From Mansonella perstans (taxonomy: Eukaryota; Nematoda; Chromadorea; Rhabditida; Onchocercidae), in NCBI GenBank assembly GCA_037074765.1, contig JBAMDO010000343.1, positions 1-35,756 of the forward strand: a DNA stretch of 35,756 nt. The letters are read 5' to 3'. The notes below the pieces were generated by a model. It was given only the letters and a program-made list of their open reading frames with translations, was not told the DNA's origin and did not search any database. A program made the translations under genes and the position numbers. Position 1 is the stretch's first letter, and every line of letters starts with the position of its first letter. Of the stretch, positions 1 to 12,100 are shown piece after piece.

Positions 1-1488
1 AAATGAAATGGCTTTTACGTAATTTATTTTTCTAACAGTTTATTTGAGGAAAAAAGTTACTAATCAATTGAAAGTGCCATTAAGGCTAATTTTTCCCAAC
101 GAATATTTTCAACTCAAAAGAAAAAGTATTACAATTCCGATATATTCATTTTCTGTCTACCTGTTCAACAAATGTCACAAAAGAAATATTGTATGATGGA
201 TTAAAATATGATGAATTTTATTCTGACCTAATTTCTTTTTCTACCTGTTCATCTTTTAGTCCATTGTTGAATAAATGAATGGCATACCATTGACCAAAGT
301 GTCCCATTAATTGTCACATTTTATAAAGTAATGGCGACAAAAAAAACGTACCTAATTAGTTCATTGATGAAAATTGCAAGCAATTGATAATAAACTACGA
401 AATTTTGATTGCATTGGTAATGATTATTCAAAAATAAATATTAAAATTAATAATAAACATTCAAAAATGAGCACAAAATGTTTATTTTTTTAACTGAAAA
501 TGATTTAATTCAAAAAGGGAAAATGAAAAATGCTTAACATATTCTATAAAAAAAAGCAAAGATTTTATTTTGCTTCATTTCCAGAAGTATTACTTAGTAG
601 ATTGAAAAGAAAAAGTGGAAATGAATTAATAACAATGTCCTATTATTCTCTAACATTTACAGCTCAATCCAATTTAATTCAATTCATTTCATACCAAAAT
701 TCGTTCGAATTCTCTTTTCTGTTATGTGGAAATTTTTTTTTAAAAAAAAGCGTAAATATGAAATGTTTTTTTAAAATCATTTATTCTAATGTTAACCATA
801 ACATTTATATCAGTATCATTCAGAAAGTTTTAATTTTCAAAGCATTGAGGAAAAATAGAAATTGTTTTTAGTCATAATGAATTATGAAAAAATAAAATGG
901 AAAATCTTTTCGTTTTGTAAAATTTTCCTCAGTTACATTTCAAATTTTAACTTATCAATTTTAAAGAAAGGAAAAAACTTTTCTACTGGAATTTGAAAAA
1001 AAGAAGTTTGTGCTAAAATTCCAACAATTAAAATTTTGGACATTTAGAAATAATGAATAGAAAGGCTTTGATTTTTAAGTATTTCACAGATGATTGATGA
1101 AAATATTTCAGGCTAAAAATTCTAGTGAGAATTGCAAAAAGAGAACAATATAGCTTTTTTTAATTTCTTCCTTTAGGCTAAGTATTAGCTGTGAAAATTA
1201 GACTAATTATAAACTACTAAAAACAACGAGATCCAAATAGAATGAAAGATAATTAAGGAAAACAGAGAGAAAAGTTTGTGGGACAGTGTAAGATAACAAA
1301 TTTGTGGCGATATCAAAATATTCGTTAATTGTTCTGCTTAAAAAAAAATGACCAGAATTATGAAGATTTCTAATAAATTCAATTAATTTATAATTAATTA
1401 ATAAATTAAATGGTCAGATAAACGTTCTTCCATCATAGAAATTTTGTCTCCGTCAATCTTTTTCGTTATTTTACCAATACTTTCATCC
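1..1488. other. AT-rich non-coding stretch
   Basis: No exon with coding-like composition was seen on either strand. The open frame at 530-871 (+) is rich in Phe, Lys, Ile and Asn, as expected of random AT-rich sequence, and has no recognisable motif. Confidence 0.6.
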
Positions 1489-1907
1489 CTAATCCAGTAC
1501 TTGGTGTGCAATCAACTGCCAAAAAAGGCCATGTAGTTAATTTACTTGTGTATTACTTGTAGCCGATTCGCCAGCTTCTCAAATGATATTTCAGTCTTTG
1601 TTTTTTGTGATTGAAGTGAACATCACTGCTATATACCAAGCTATTTTTCATACTGAGTATGTAGGCCTCGACGGATAGCCTAATTTACATCCTGCAATAT
1701 GACTATCTTTGTTTTTAAAGTTAGAATTTTTGCTCTTAGTCTTAGTCAATGCATTTGTTGGACTTGTTCAATAAATGGACCGATAATTACTGTTCACCAA
1801 GCGTGTTGTTGTTGCCGCTGCTATTTTGATTGCTGTTGCTGTTTTTTTATTGCTGTTGTTGTTGTCGCTGCTACTTTTGTTACTGCTTCTGCTGTTGTTG
1901 TTGTTTG
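1489..1907 (-). CDS. possible 3' end of an Asn/Ser-rich protein (three exons, weak)
   Basis: Three minus-strand segments join with canonical splice sites and matching phases: 1907-1791, 1691-1654 and 1515-1489, ending at TAG. The first encodes about 38 residues dominated by Asn, Ser and Lys (starting NNNNSRSSNKSSSD), then an Ala/Thr stretch. The second reads CKLGYPSRPTYS and the third LIAHQVLD-stop. Introns would be 99 and 138 nt. The first segment is a compound AAC/AGC trinucleotide repeat, so its openness may be a by-product of the repeat. No initiator or upstream exon was established and no family is recognised. It could be the tail of a transcription factor, where such low-complexity runs are common, but nothing here shows a DNA-binding domain. 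Confidence 0.25.
1795..1907. repeat. compound trinucleotide microsatellite (GTT/GCT, or AAC/AGC on minus)
   Basis: A run of mostly GTT, GCT and related triplets. Read on plus it gives a Cys/Val-rich shadow ORF; read on minus it gives poly-Asn/Ser. Triplet periodicity with few stops is why both strands look open. Confidence 0.8.
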
Positions 1908-2569
1908 CTAATATTATTTTATGTTAATTTCGTTTAACAAATTAATTTATCACCTAAACAACAAAATCATCATCCATCTTTTTAATAAGCTAATTTATTC
2001 ATTATAAAAGTAACTATCGATGCAATATATTCATGCACATTTTACCTTCAATTTATTCATTATAATTTGTTGAAAATTAAAATTTCATACTGTTTTAATT
2101 TTAACGATTTACATACTGTTTCATATTGTTCTCTCCATTTCTCTTTCTCTAAGGCGAAAAATGATGTTTATCTTCAGAAACTTTTAACTTGTAAAATATT
2201 TTTTTGTTAACCTAAAAAATTTTTAGAATAACCGATCTTATAGAACATATTATAGAACATATTATGTAACTTTTTTTTATTTGCGTACAAATACAACATC
2301 AACAATAAATTGATTGATGTTGGATGTAAAATTTTGAATTTCATTCAATTTTATTTAATTTCATTCCGTACAACTCTGATTTTTTCGCAAACAATTTTTG
2401 CTTACAAAAGATACTTGAAGAAACTAGCATTCATTTATAATTCGGAATTCGAAAAGCATGTATAAAAACTAAATTCTACAATTATTTAAATGCAACATAT
2501 TCAAATAAATGGTAAAGAACAGCAAAAAAATTAACAACGAATTAAAAATTTGATAATAAGTCGTAGCCA

Positions 2570-2587
2570 AGCAAATGCATTTGCTTA
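2570..2587. repeat. 18-bp perfect palindrome
   Basis: The sequence aagcaaatgcatttgctt equals its own reverse complement. It contains half-sites resembling POU/homeodomain targets (GCAAAT, ATTTGC). No gene is close enough to assign a role. Confidence 0.7.
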
Positions 2588-4172
2588 ATAATTTCAATAA
2601 AACTACCCAATCATTTAAAGCCATTTAATTCATTTGTGAAGAAAATGCACGGAAAAAAATTTTCTATTATATGTTAAGAAGAGGCAATAAAATAAAAAAT
2701 ATTTGAAATAAAATTTTTATTGCTTTTTAATTGGCAACATTTCTAGCAGTAAACACACGCACAGATACACACATATTTATTTTAATGCAAATTTTTAATT
2801 CATCTCAACTTGTTAAAATTTAAGACCAATAAAGATTTCCCAATAAATGTAATATAATTAAGTTTTTTCATAACTTTTTGAAAAAATATAATCGGCAAAA
2901 ATTGGAAACTCATGAAATCATATTTAGACTTATCAAAAATTTATTTTTTTGAGTTCAAAAATTTCTATTCTACTTAATTGAAATTTGAATTAAAATAAGT
3001 ATTCTTTGATTTACTTTCAAATCATTGTTTGTTTAACTAACTCTGCTAGCTTTAAAATAGCTGATCAGCTTTTATGTTTATCTGCACTTTTTTGTCTTTT
3101 TTTTTTGAAGCATTTCAAAAGCATTACATAAATTAAGCAGAGATAATTAAGTGTGGCAGGTCAAATTAATAAACGAATAAATTGCTGAAAAATTTTTGCA
3201 TAAATGTACAACTCAAAATTTGAGACTTGAAATTAAAGTTAGAAAATATAAATTTATTGCAGAAATGTAAAATGATAGTAAAACAGCCGTTGGTAGCAAT
3301 GACACAATTTAAATAATTAAGGCGTGAGTCAGCAAAATTTTAATTAAAAAATTTTTTCAACAACTATGAATCAAATTTTACATTCATAGATAATTGATTT
3401 TGCAAACTTATCTACGACTATAAATGAAAATTTTCAGTAATTACTTAATTTTACATTAACTTTTTCTGCTGTTTTCTTCAAGATTTATCAGTTTGCCTTG
3501 ATTTTTTATGACTTTTTACTATTCTACTTGCAATAATTCAAATTTGATAACGTACCGCAATTGTCCCATTGACATTCAAATAGCTTAACTTTCAATTTCT
3601 TACTTTATTCTTAGTAATATATGAAATAAAATTAGCATAACTTTCGTTAGAGGCATTTTGACATCATCGATAAATCAGTTAGCTTAAATTTACTTTCTGA
3701 TAACAATTTCTCGTTTTTTGATTTGTAAACCTTTATTATTTATCTTTTCTCAACTTTTGTCATTTGATTTCGAAGAAAAAAAACAAATTAAGTTTATTTT
3801 TCTTTTTGTAAAATTTGAAAATCTTTTACAAAAAAGATTTAACTCTTTTAATAAAAATAAATTCATTCCTCTTAAAAAGGGAGTAAACAAAACTATCAAT
3901 ACAATGCATTTGTGATTCCTGAGATATTTACAAATATTACGGAAATAATTTTTTAACATGAAATTTGCAAATATTAAAATTTATATCGAATTAAAAAAAT
4001 TGCGAAAAAACAGAAAAAAGGATTGCTAATCGAATTGATAATTTGTGAAAATGTCTGTTAAAAGTTGCTATCACATTAAATAAGGGCGAAACACATCCGT
4101 TTCATTTCTTTTTTTTAAAATAATGTTTTTGCAATTTTTTTCCCAAAAATTGCAAAATGATTGAAGTAGTTG

Positions 4173-4191
4173 TACTTTGCTAAGCAAAGTA
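4173..4191. repeat. short inverted repeat beside a forkhead-like GTAAACA
   Basis: Arms tactttgct and agcaaagta are exact reverse complements separated by one base. The right arm runs into GTAAACA, the core of the nematode DAF-16/FOXO binding element. The heptamer alone is expected by chance in such AT-rich DNA. Confidence 0.5.
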
Positions 4192-4803
4192 AACATTTCT
4201 TTGATAAAACAAAAAATTCATTTAATTTTTGTTTTTTTTCAAGTATATTTCAATTTTAACGAAAATTTTAATGTCTTTTTTTTCGATAATAATAAATTAC
4301 AAGATGAGATTTTCTTATCAATAACAATTACACTTCATTTGTTTGGTGATCACTTTAGATTTGGTTCCAAAAAAATTCAAATTCCATGAGTTTCACAAAA
4401 ATCAAGGAATTTTGTGATACACCCAGTTTAAAGATATGACTTGGAATAGAAGCAAATAAAAAAATAAGTAGGGCTTTTTTGAGATTTCATTTCAGTGTAT
4501 GGTACAATAGGTAAAAATAACTATTTGTAAATGAATTAATAAGAAATTAAAATGATTAATATGTAAATTTGCTTTTCAAAATTAAAAAAAAAGGATTTCA
4601 AAAGAAAAAACAAAAAGTGGTTCAAAAACAATTGTGAAGCTGGGACTATTTATTGACGAAAACTTAAAAAAGCTATCTAAATTTCCGATAGATAAAATGT
4701 ATTTTAATTAAAAAAGCTGCATTGCCATTTTCAAATTTTTTTTTTAGTAAATCCTTGTCATTTTAATTAGATACACTCAATAATATTTCCCGACTTAGCT
4801 CGA

Positions 4804-5038
4804 ATGTCGGGTTTTGTTGGGAATATATTGTCTGTGGTGGAATTTCTTTCTGAAACATTGGTTGAGACTGAAAAGTTGATGCATGAAAAAGGCCAATTAT
4901 CTCCTAGAGATTTCTAACGTACTGAAGCAATATTCACAGAAGTCAGGAAGTTATGAATCATTCTTACTTGCAAGAAATATCCAAAAATCTCAAATTGTTT
5001 TTGATCAGGCAGAAGAAGCAAGAAAGTATTTAACTTGA
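4804..5038 (+). pseudogene. small coding-like locus split over two frames
   Basis: Two overlapping short ORFs with unusually coding-like composition. ORF 1 (4804-4917, 37 aa) begins MSGFVGNILSVVEFLSETLV and reaches a stop after QLSPRDF. ORF 2 (4883-5038, 51 aa), in the +1 frame, begins MKKANYLLEISNVLKQYSQK and ends DQAEEARKYLT-stop. They overlap at an A5 run (4886-4890); skipping one base there would give a continuous helical protein of about 77 residues. An AG preceded by pyrimidines lies 5 nt before the first ATG (4797-4798), where a nematode spliced-leader acceptor would sit. I do not recognise the family. Readings: a one-base assembly error in a real single-exon gene, a decayed gene, two small genes, or programmed frameshifting. 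It stands out sharply from the surrounding AT-rich DNA. Confidence 0.45.
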
Positions 5039-7084
5039 AGATAATTTTAAGAAATATTAAAATGATAATTATTTCGCTTAAATTATAGTAATTTTGAAGC
5101 AAATTAGCAATTTTAAGAATTTGAAAATCTTGTTTTGCTGTTACATTTCTTCGTCGTCAATTATTTTATTGTAATACTTTTCATGAAATTATTGTTGGTT
5201 TTTTTTTGTGTTTTCTTAAGTGCCAGTTAAATTTGAAAGGACGAAAATGAAACTTTATTTTACAGAATTTTCCTTTTTCCTTTTCTCCTTGTTTTTTTTT
5301 TTTGTTGTTGTTATCGACAATCCCGTAAAACGTTGAAGAGAGAAATTAATTTATTTGTCTATCGGTGGCATTTATTGATTATTTCAGCGGTGATCGATTC
5401 AGTCACTTCAATGAACAATCAAAATCCAATTATGATTTGATTGATTCCTGAATAGTAATTTAAAACTTATTTTCTTAATTTTTAGTTTTACTTCTAGAGT
5501 TCCATCGGTCATGCAGTCAATTTAATGATAAATTCTTTAAATCAAAATTTTCGGAAAAATTTTGCATTGCAATATTTCAAAAATTTATTCATTTAATTGT
5601 TTAACGCCTGTATTGCATGAAACTTGTAACAAATTTTATAAAATATTAGAAAAATTCAAAAGAAAACCACAAATAAATTATTAAACGAAACATCAGTAAG
5701 TTGTATTCGAATTCAAATATAATATCAGCATAACAGGATGAAATCCAAAAAGGGCAAAGGGATAATTAAATGAAGCGGTAGCAGTTAATAAATCAATTAC
5801 TTTAGCTTTGGATATAATTCAATTACTGATACTAGTGAATTTGCTCTAAAAAATAAAAAAGAAAAAATTGTAGAATTTATGGTGAAAATGCATTCAAATA
5901 AAAATGTTTATTCGAGTTAAAAATGAAAATTAATGTTTGGAAAGAAAATCAATCAAAATTTGTTATATGAACACATTGTTAAAATTAAAAAATAAAATTT
6001 ATTTTGATTTAAAATCATTTAGAAGTTTTTAAACAAATTTAGCTGAAAATTTCATTTAAAACCTGCATCTGATGAAGTTTATCGTTCCAGTAGAATTTTT
6101 TAATTATCATATGTCAAGAAAGAAGTGTTTAAATAATAAGTCTAAGTTTTAAATATTATTTCACGGCGAAATAATTTTCTTTTTAGATCTTCTAATTGCT
6201 ACAAATTGCTGAATGATATGTTTATTCCAATTACTTTGAATTTGACAAATTTTTGCTTACAATTTGATGCCATATAAGACTTACATCAGAAATAACACTC
6301 GTGCATTGTCTTATGCTTTTATATTAAATACAAGGTCAAATCATTTTTTACCAATTAAAATTTTATAAATTTGATTTATTGTGCTGAATTTCAGATCAGA
6401 AGAAGCCTTAATTAGATTTTTATAAATTTATATGAAGACCTTGTTAGCATACGCATTGCAGTAAATCATATTTTTTCCATTAATGAATGAAAAACAGTGT
6501 AAGATTGAAAGTTATCGAATCAAATTTTTTTGATCAGTTTGAATTCTTTTATTTTATTTGAAACAATGAAGAGGAAACACAAAAAGAATACAAAAACAGC
6601 GATAGTGCTAGAATGATTAAAATCGATTACCAAATAATCATTATTAAATTATCGTTTATCATTATATTATCAATTATAATTGGATTCTTGATTATCATTA
6701 TGCCATTAAAAATATGCTAAAAAATTTCTTGCAAATAAAATTGATAAATAAAACTGGTGAAGAAAAAATTGCGAATCGCAATTTGTAATATAATATTTAG
6801 TTGAAATAACTTTTTGACTCAGAAAATTTTACATATATTTCATTTAGTTAAGTTTCAGATTAAACAAATAAAGAGACAAATAAAGTAGACAGGGTGTTGT
6901 ATTTATGGCTTTTAATAGGAGTAATCGGACAATTTACTCAGTATCTTGCAAAATTTCATTAAATTTAATCCGAAAAAATCAATTTTCTTTTTTTAAAGCT
7001 ATCTAACGTGCAGCTATTCAAGTTAGTTATTCAGCCAGATGTGATAAGAAAACCTGATTTATTAAAATGTTATTACAAAAATAT
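5039..7084. other. AT-rich intergenic stretch
   Basis: No supported gene. A short segment after a TTTCAG at 5383-5388 stays open for about 20 codons but has no convincing partner exon. Confidence 0.5.
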
Positions 7085-8600
7085 TCAATTGCGCTTGAAA
7101 ATCGGTTTGCGTGGTTTTAATTGTTTAGATGAAGTAGAGTTGTCACCTCGTGATTGAGAAATCTTACGCCGATTCGCTATTAAATTTTCAATTCGTTTCC
7201 ATTCCTTCTCATATAACTTATAAAGATTTTCGGGATCACCGGCATACAATTTCTTTTTTTCTTCAAACCTTCGCAAACTTTCTGCAATTTTGCATTAATA
7301 TGGAAAATGAGTAATGATCGTAAAATCTTCAAATTAACTATTACCAAATGATGAATTTAAAGATTTAGTGATATCAAATAACTTAACTAATATAGACGCT
7401 ATGCATAATAACACAAAAAAAAAAAAATTCCGATTAAAAATAAAAGAACCATTAAAAATTATTTTAAGCGATATAATCCGTTTCTTGTTTTTCACCCACT
7501 AATTGATTGATTAGCAAATAAAACAGCTTTTGAATTTTTCTCAATTTCTTAACGGTTTTATCATTAATTAACATTCGTCACCAATCAAGAAAATAAACCA
7601 ATTTCCGAATTCTTTTGAAATTTTCGAGAGGTTTCATCATTAATTAGGACTCATCACTAATTAATAAAATAAGCCAACTTTTGGATTCCTTCATAATTTT
7701 TTCAACGGTTTTATCATCGATACATTTTATATCTTCCACTGTTGCCGTATACGTTGATGGTACACTCATTTTTTCAATTACTGCAACTACCTGTTTAAAA
7801 AATATGATTAGAAATGTAAAAAAATTTCCATAAAGAAAAAATATTAAGATCTGCTTTACGGTAATGAAATCGACAGTGATAAAGTGATAAAATGATAAAA
7901 GCCACAAATAAATTTCAATTTCCTTCACTTTAGCTTGCACAAAATTAATTCTTTCTGGTATTTCGTTGTATTGGATAATTTCAGTCGCACCCGCTTTTTC
8001 ATTGCTATACTGCAACAAAAATAAGTGATGTACTGGACTGATCAAAGTATTTGAAAGTTAAATTGTTTTTAAAATGAAATTATTTAAAGGAATGAAAAAA
8101 ATCACTGGTAACTAAAAGGTCATGGCGTCATTGCACATTGCCAAGTATTTCCATCATAAGTCAAGCAGAGTATTTGGTATTCTCGAAGCAGCAATATTAT
8201 TTTTAATATTTAAATAATTAAATTTTTGTTTTATAATAAAGTTTGCTTGCGCTTGCAAACAAAAATGGATTAGCTTTTCTCCTCGTGAAAAGAAGTAAAT
8301 TTTTTCTAAAATTGCAACTTTCAAATTTAAAATTTAAAGAAATGCAGCAATCAGATTTTGAATTTGCTACGATCTTTTTTGGTATTTTCAGACGCAGCTA
8401 ATAAATATTAGTATCAGCTAAGCTTTTAATTAAGTTCGTTTGCAGTTTAATCAATCAAAGAAAAATTTGGAGGGAAATTGCGATAAAAATATTTGAAGTT
8501 GTAATGATTACGCTATCGAGAGTTTGAACTTCTGAAGATATCGTCGAGATTGCCTCCTCGGCAGCAAAGCATGGGTCCCTGGCATACAAATTGATATCAG
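7085..8600 (-). CDS. unrecognised charged protein, C-terminal exons (partial)
   Basis: Four minus-strand exons connect in phase: 8600-8512, 8009-7929, 7790-7679 and 7281-7085, giving at least 158 residues and ending at TGA (7085-7087). The first exon reads LYARDPCFAAEEAISTISSE; the second contains QYNEIPERINFVQAK; the third contains MSVPSTYTATVEDIKCIDDK; the last is rich in Lys, Arg and Glu (RRFEEKKKLYAGDP, then YEKEWKRIENLIANRRK) and ends in a basic KPRKPIFKRN tail. The composition suggests helical or coiled-coil structure with no membrane segment. The donor of exon 2 is uncertain: GTGAAG after 7929 gives a soluble join, while GTAAAG farther on would add a hydrophobic stretch. The donor of exon 3 lies inside a tandem repeat array. 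The start and any upstream exons were not found. I do not recognise the family. Confidence 0.6.
7496..7724. repeat. degenerate tandem repeat of about 77 bp, three copies
   Basis: Copies begin at ggtttta/ggtttca near 7554, 7630 and 7708 (spacings 76 and 78), with a partial copy from about 7496. Shared landmarks are the tcatcattaatta-like block, an aataaaataa-like block and a caattt/caactttt block. One end of the array overlaps the 3' part of the third exon of the minus-strand gene; the rest is intronic. Confidence 0.8.
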
Positions 8601-9179
8601 CTTTTTTTAAATAAATCAATATTTGAATAAAGAAAATTCTCCTTAATTTATCTTTATCAGTATATGCAATGGTATTAAAACTATTTTGAAATTAAAATTT
8701 TCATTGTAATATAATGAAAGTGATAATTGTTGAAAAATATCAAAAATATTGCCTTTTTCCAACCCATATATTTTATTTCTCATTTTTTTCAAAGATTATC
8801 CTTATTTTTCAAAAAAGTTTTGCTTAATAAATTTTCCAATATCATTTAATTTCGAAAAACAAATATGCAAGAAAATGATTGTCATTTATTAACACCAATG
8901 TTACCACATGTCTTGATAAAATTTAATTATATTCACTTTTTTCAATATTTTTTAATTAATTTTTGAAAAAACAGTTTGACAAAAAAAAATAAAACATTCG
9001 GTAGGAAGGATCAAGTTAGTAAAAGTAAGATACTTAGTTTTTTAAAATTTCTTTTAAATTTCGGTTCCGTTTTTGCTCATCTTTCTAATAATAATAGTTT
9101 TAAATTATAATTATAATCGTAATCTTGCTTCATTTAACCCACTATCTAACATGGAAGCAACAAGTATTAAACGCGCTAA
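8601..9179. other. gap between two minus-strand genes
   Basis: Upstream exons of the unrecognised gene and the 3' UTR of the channel gene should lie here. No exon could be placed. A short minus-strand ATG ORF near 9080-9050 (MSKNGTEI) is too short to support. Confidence 0.45.
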
Positions 9180-12100
9180 TTATTTGGCGTGATGCCTTAG
9201 TGAACGATGCATATTTTGAAGTATAAAACGATGAATCAAATACATTTTAAGAGATTTCTCTGTTTGTGGCGATGATTTGATCGTGGTTTCAGGTGATGGT
9301 GATGGTGATAGTGATAGTGATGGTGGTGATAAGGTTAGTTTTGGATTTTCTTCATCAAATAGTCTGCCTTCCTAAATTATTTGAAATACATTTGAATTTT
9401 TCGAATAAGCAACAGTTTAGAATTTTGAATTTTTCTACTGTAAAAAAAGTTTCTTAAAATTTCAACTAACATTTTTTGCAATAACTCCTTCGATCAGAGT
9501 ATCTAAATCAATATTGTCAATAACTGATGATTCTACACCACATTTCTTACCGAATGCGTGCAGTACTTCTATCACTTCCAGTCTTCAAATAAATTGCAAT
9601 CGTTGATGATAAATTTAACATGAAAAATCAAATGAATAGAATAGAATACCGTAGTCGCATCATCTACCGTACTAGAATATAATACCTCAACTGCATCATG
9701 TAATGTATGATGATGCACAGTGTACTTTATTAATTTGAAAAATCAAATTAATACAGTAATTAAGAGAATGAATTAGATGATAATATATTTCTTGTTATTC
9801 GATGGAAAATTTTTAATTGCTATAAAATTGTGTGCTGTCATAACATTACTTTCGTTTCTTATTTTTTTGCGCTCAATTTCCCAAAAAAAAAGAAAAAAAA
9901 TTTAAAAAAATCGAAAAATTTTTTAAATGAAACGAACCTTTTGCCACCAAACCAAATTTTTGTCGCGGCAACATTTTTGATCTTTTCGCCAAGAAATTGC
10001 AATTTCCTCGCATAACTTGAGCCATTATCTGTATTATTAACAATATATTCTTACCCGTTCCCTTTCAATTTATCGTTTAAAGTAAAAATTAATTCATGAA
10101 TGCAATTAGTATTCAGATAACTTATTAAAGTATCTGAATGAAAAACCGTTTCTGATTACTTAAATTTATTAAGCAATGATTTTAATATGATATGATTATT
10201 TTATTTAAATGATACTTAACCGATTGCAATTGTTGCTAAAGCAAGTCCAATACATGTATATAAAAGTGTTATTGGTAAAAATGCAATTCTGAAAATAAAT
10301 TAAAAATTTTGAATTGAAAAGAACTATAATTTAGTAAAGCATGCAAAGTGTATTCAGCCAAAAGTTAAAATAAATAAAACAAAAAAAATTGCCAAAATTA
10401 TTTGTTATATTTCTCAAGAATATTTTTATTATATTCTTAAAATTTCGAGTAATTTTTCTTATTTTTTATTTAGATAACTATAATCAATTTTATCATCCCT
10501 ATCTTTTTTCTTCCTGCACTCTCTTAATTCTCTAACTCGAAACTTGAAAGTTTTTTCTAAATTCATGATTAGTATAATTGCTTACTTTTGCGGTATAACT
10601 TGGCCAAAATCAATTGCTGTTAAGGAAAGAAAATTATAATAAAAACCGCTGATAAAGTCTATCTAAAAATAGAGAAAACTAAAAGAATATATTTGCCAAA
10701 TAAATGATATCATATCTCAGAATTAAAAAATTAAAAACGCCTGCACAAATTATGGCTATGAAATATATCATCATTTGCTATAATAATAGCAAATTTTAGC
10801 GGTAAGTCAATCATTTACAAAGTCTGATTCACTTATATCTTTAAAGTTAATGCAATTTAAATTCATTTTTTCAAGCCTTTATTGTTTGTTTATATAATTA
10901 AAACTCCAGCAAATCAAACAAAGCATACCTTGCTATTTAAAAGAGGCAATAGTAAGGCACCAAATGTCATATAAAGCAGGAAAGTGACAAGAAAAATAGA
11001 TGTCGCAAATCCGGATGACGAATCTTTCTTTTCAGGATCCTTATTCTTTTGCAACTTTTCATCTTTACCCCAAATTCGTCCTCGAAAATTTTCCAACTGA
11101 AACAGCTTATTTTCTTTTTTTAATATTTTAAAAAATTTGCTTGTAATATTAAATTTTAAATTTGAAATAAATACGAAGAAAAAATAATCAGACTTTCTTT
11201 TCTGTCAAAACGTTGATTAAATAATAGCAACTGAATTATACTATTCATTCTATTGAAAAAATTGTTTCAATCATTCTTATCACACTATTAATTTATTAAC
11301 AATTACTAATTTTTACTTTAGTGATTGTGTTTTTTTATTGTTTTCGACAATAATTTACCAGCAAAACTTTATGGTGATTAGATTCATTATTAAATTTGAG
11401 CAGTTAATTTTATAATGAGAAGATATTCTGATAAAAAAATAATTTGACATCAACTGGAATATTCTGATTATCATTACTGGAAATCTGAATATTATTACCG
11501 TGAAGTTTCTATGAAATTTTGAATATGATTACTGTAAGGAATCAGTGGAACATTACGATTGCTATTACTGCAAGAGATCTTGCGCATATTATATGCTCAG
11601 ACAAGAATCTTAATGCACAATTCTTTGCAATATCAATGCAGTTAATCTTAAAAAAATCAAAAATGAGAATTATTACTGGTATAATTATAACTGATAACCT
11701 TTTTTTTCCAATTTTGAGCAAAAGTATTCAAATGACGGCCGGAAACTGCAATTACAATCACTGCTACAGGTATACCGAGTATACCATAAAATACGGCAAA
11801 CAACCGACCAGCTGTTGTTATTGGATTAATACGACTGTAACCTGCAAAATATATTTATCATTTATTGTTAGAACTAAACTTTTTAAGTAAGCAACCTTAC
11901 TTCAAGTTTTTTTAAAAACCTGAAAACTTTCACAAGATATTTGTTAATTAAATAAATATGAAAGAATGGATCAGAGGGCATTTAATAGAAAGAATGAGAA
12001 CATTTTAAAAAATTTGATTGATATTTTGAAGTCACATATTGAAAATTCACTAGTTAGATTGAATTTAAACTTCAGAATGGTTAATTATTTCATTTTTTCT

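Larger units (their letters stand above)
1908..4803. other. AT-rich intergenic or intronic stretch
   Basis: Nothing with convincing coding character. Open frames at 3718-3915 (+), 3750-3959 (-) and 4177-4389 (+) have random AT-rich composition. A perfect 18-bp palindrome lies at 2570-2587 and a 9-bp inverted repeat with 1-nt spacer at 4173-4191. Confidence 0.55.

Noticed and set aside
1699..1911. Cys/Val-rich plus-strand ORF
   Set aside because: It is the plus-strand reading of a GTT/GCT trinucleotide repeat; the composition is dictated by the repeat.
3556..3590. Minus-strand peptide KLFECQWDNCG resembling the start of a GLI/ZIC-type zinc finger
   Set aside because: Only one Cys pair is visible, no His-bearing exon was found nearby, and the acceptor is poor. 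Too short to support.
10741..10779. Possible GC-donor micro-exon (MMIYFIAIICA) as the pore 2 helix of the K2P channel
   Set aside because: A contiguous exon at 10662-10586 with a normal acceptor and correct phase gives a far better pore 2 (GFYYNFLSLTAIDFG).
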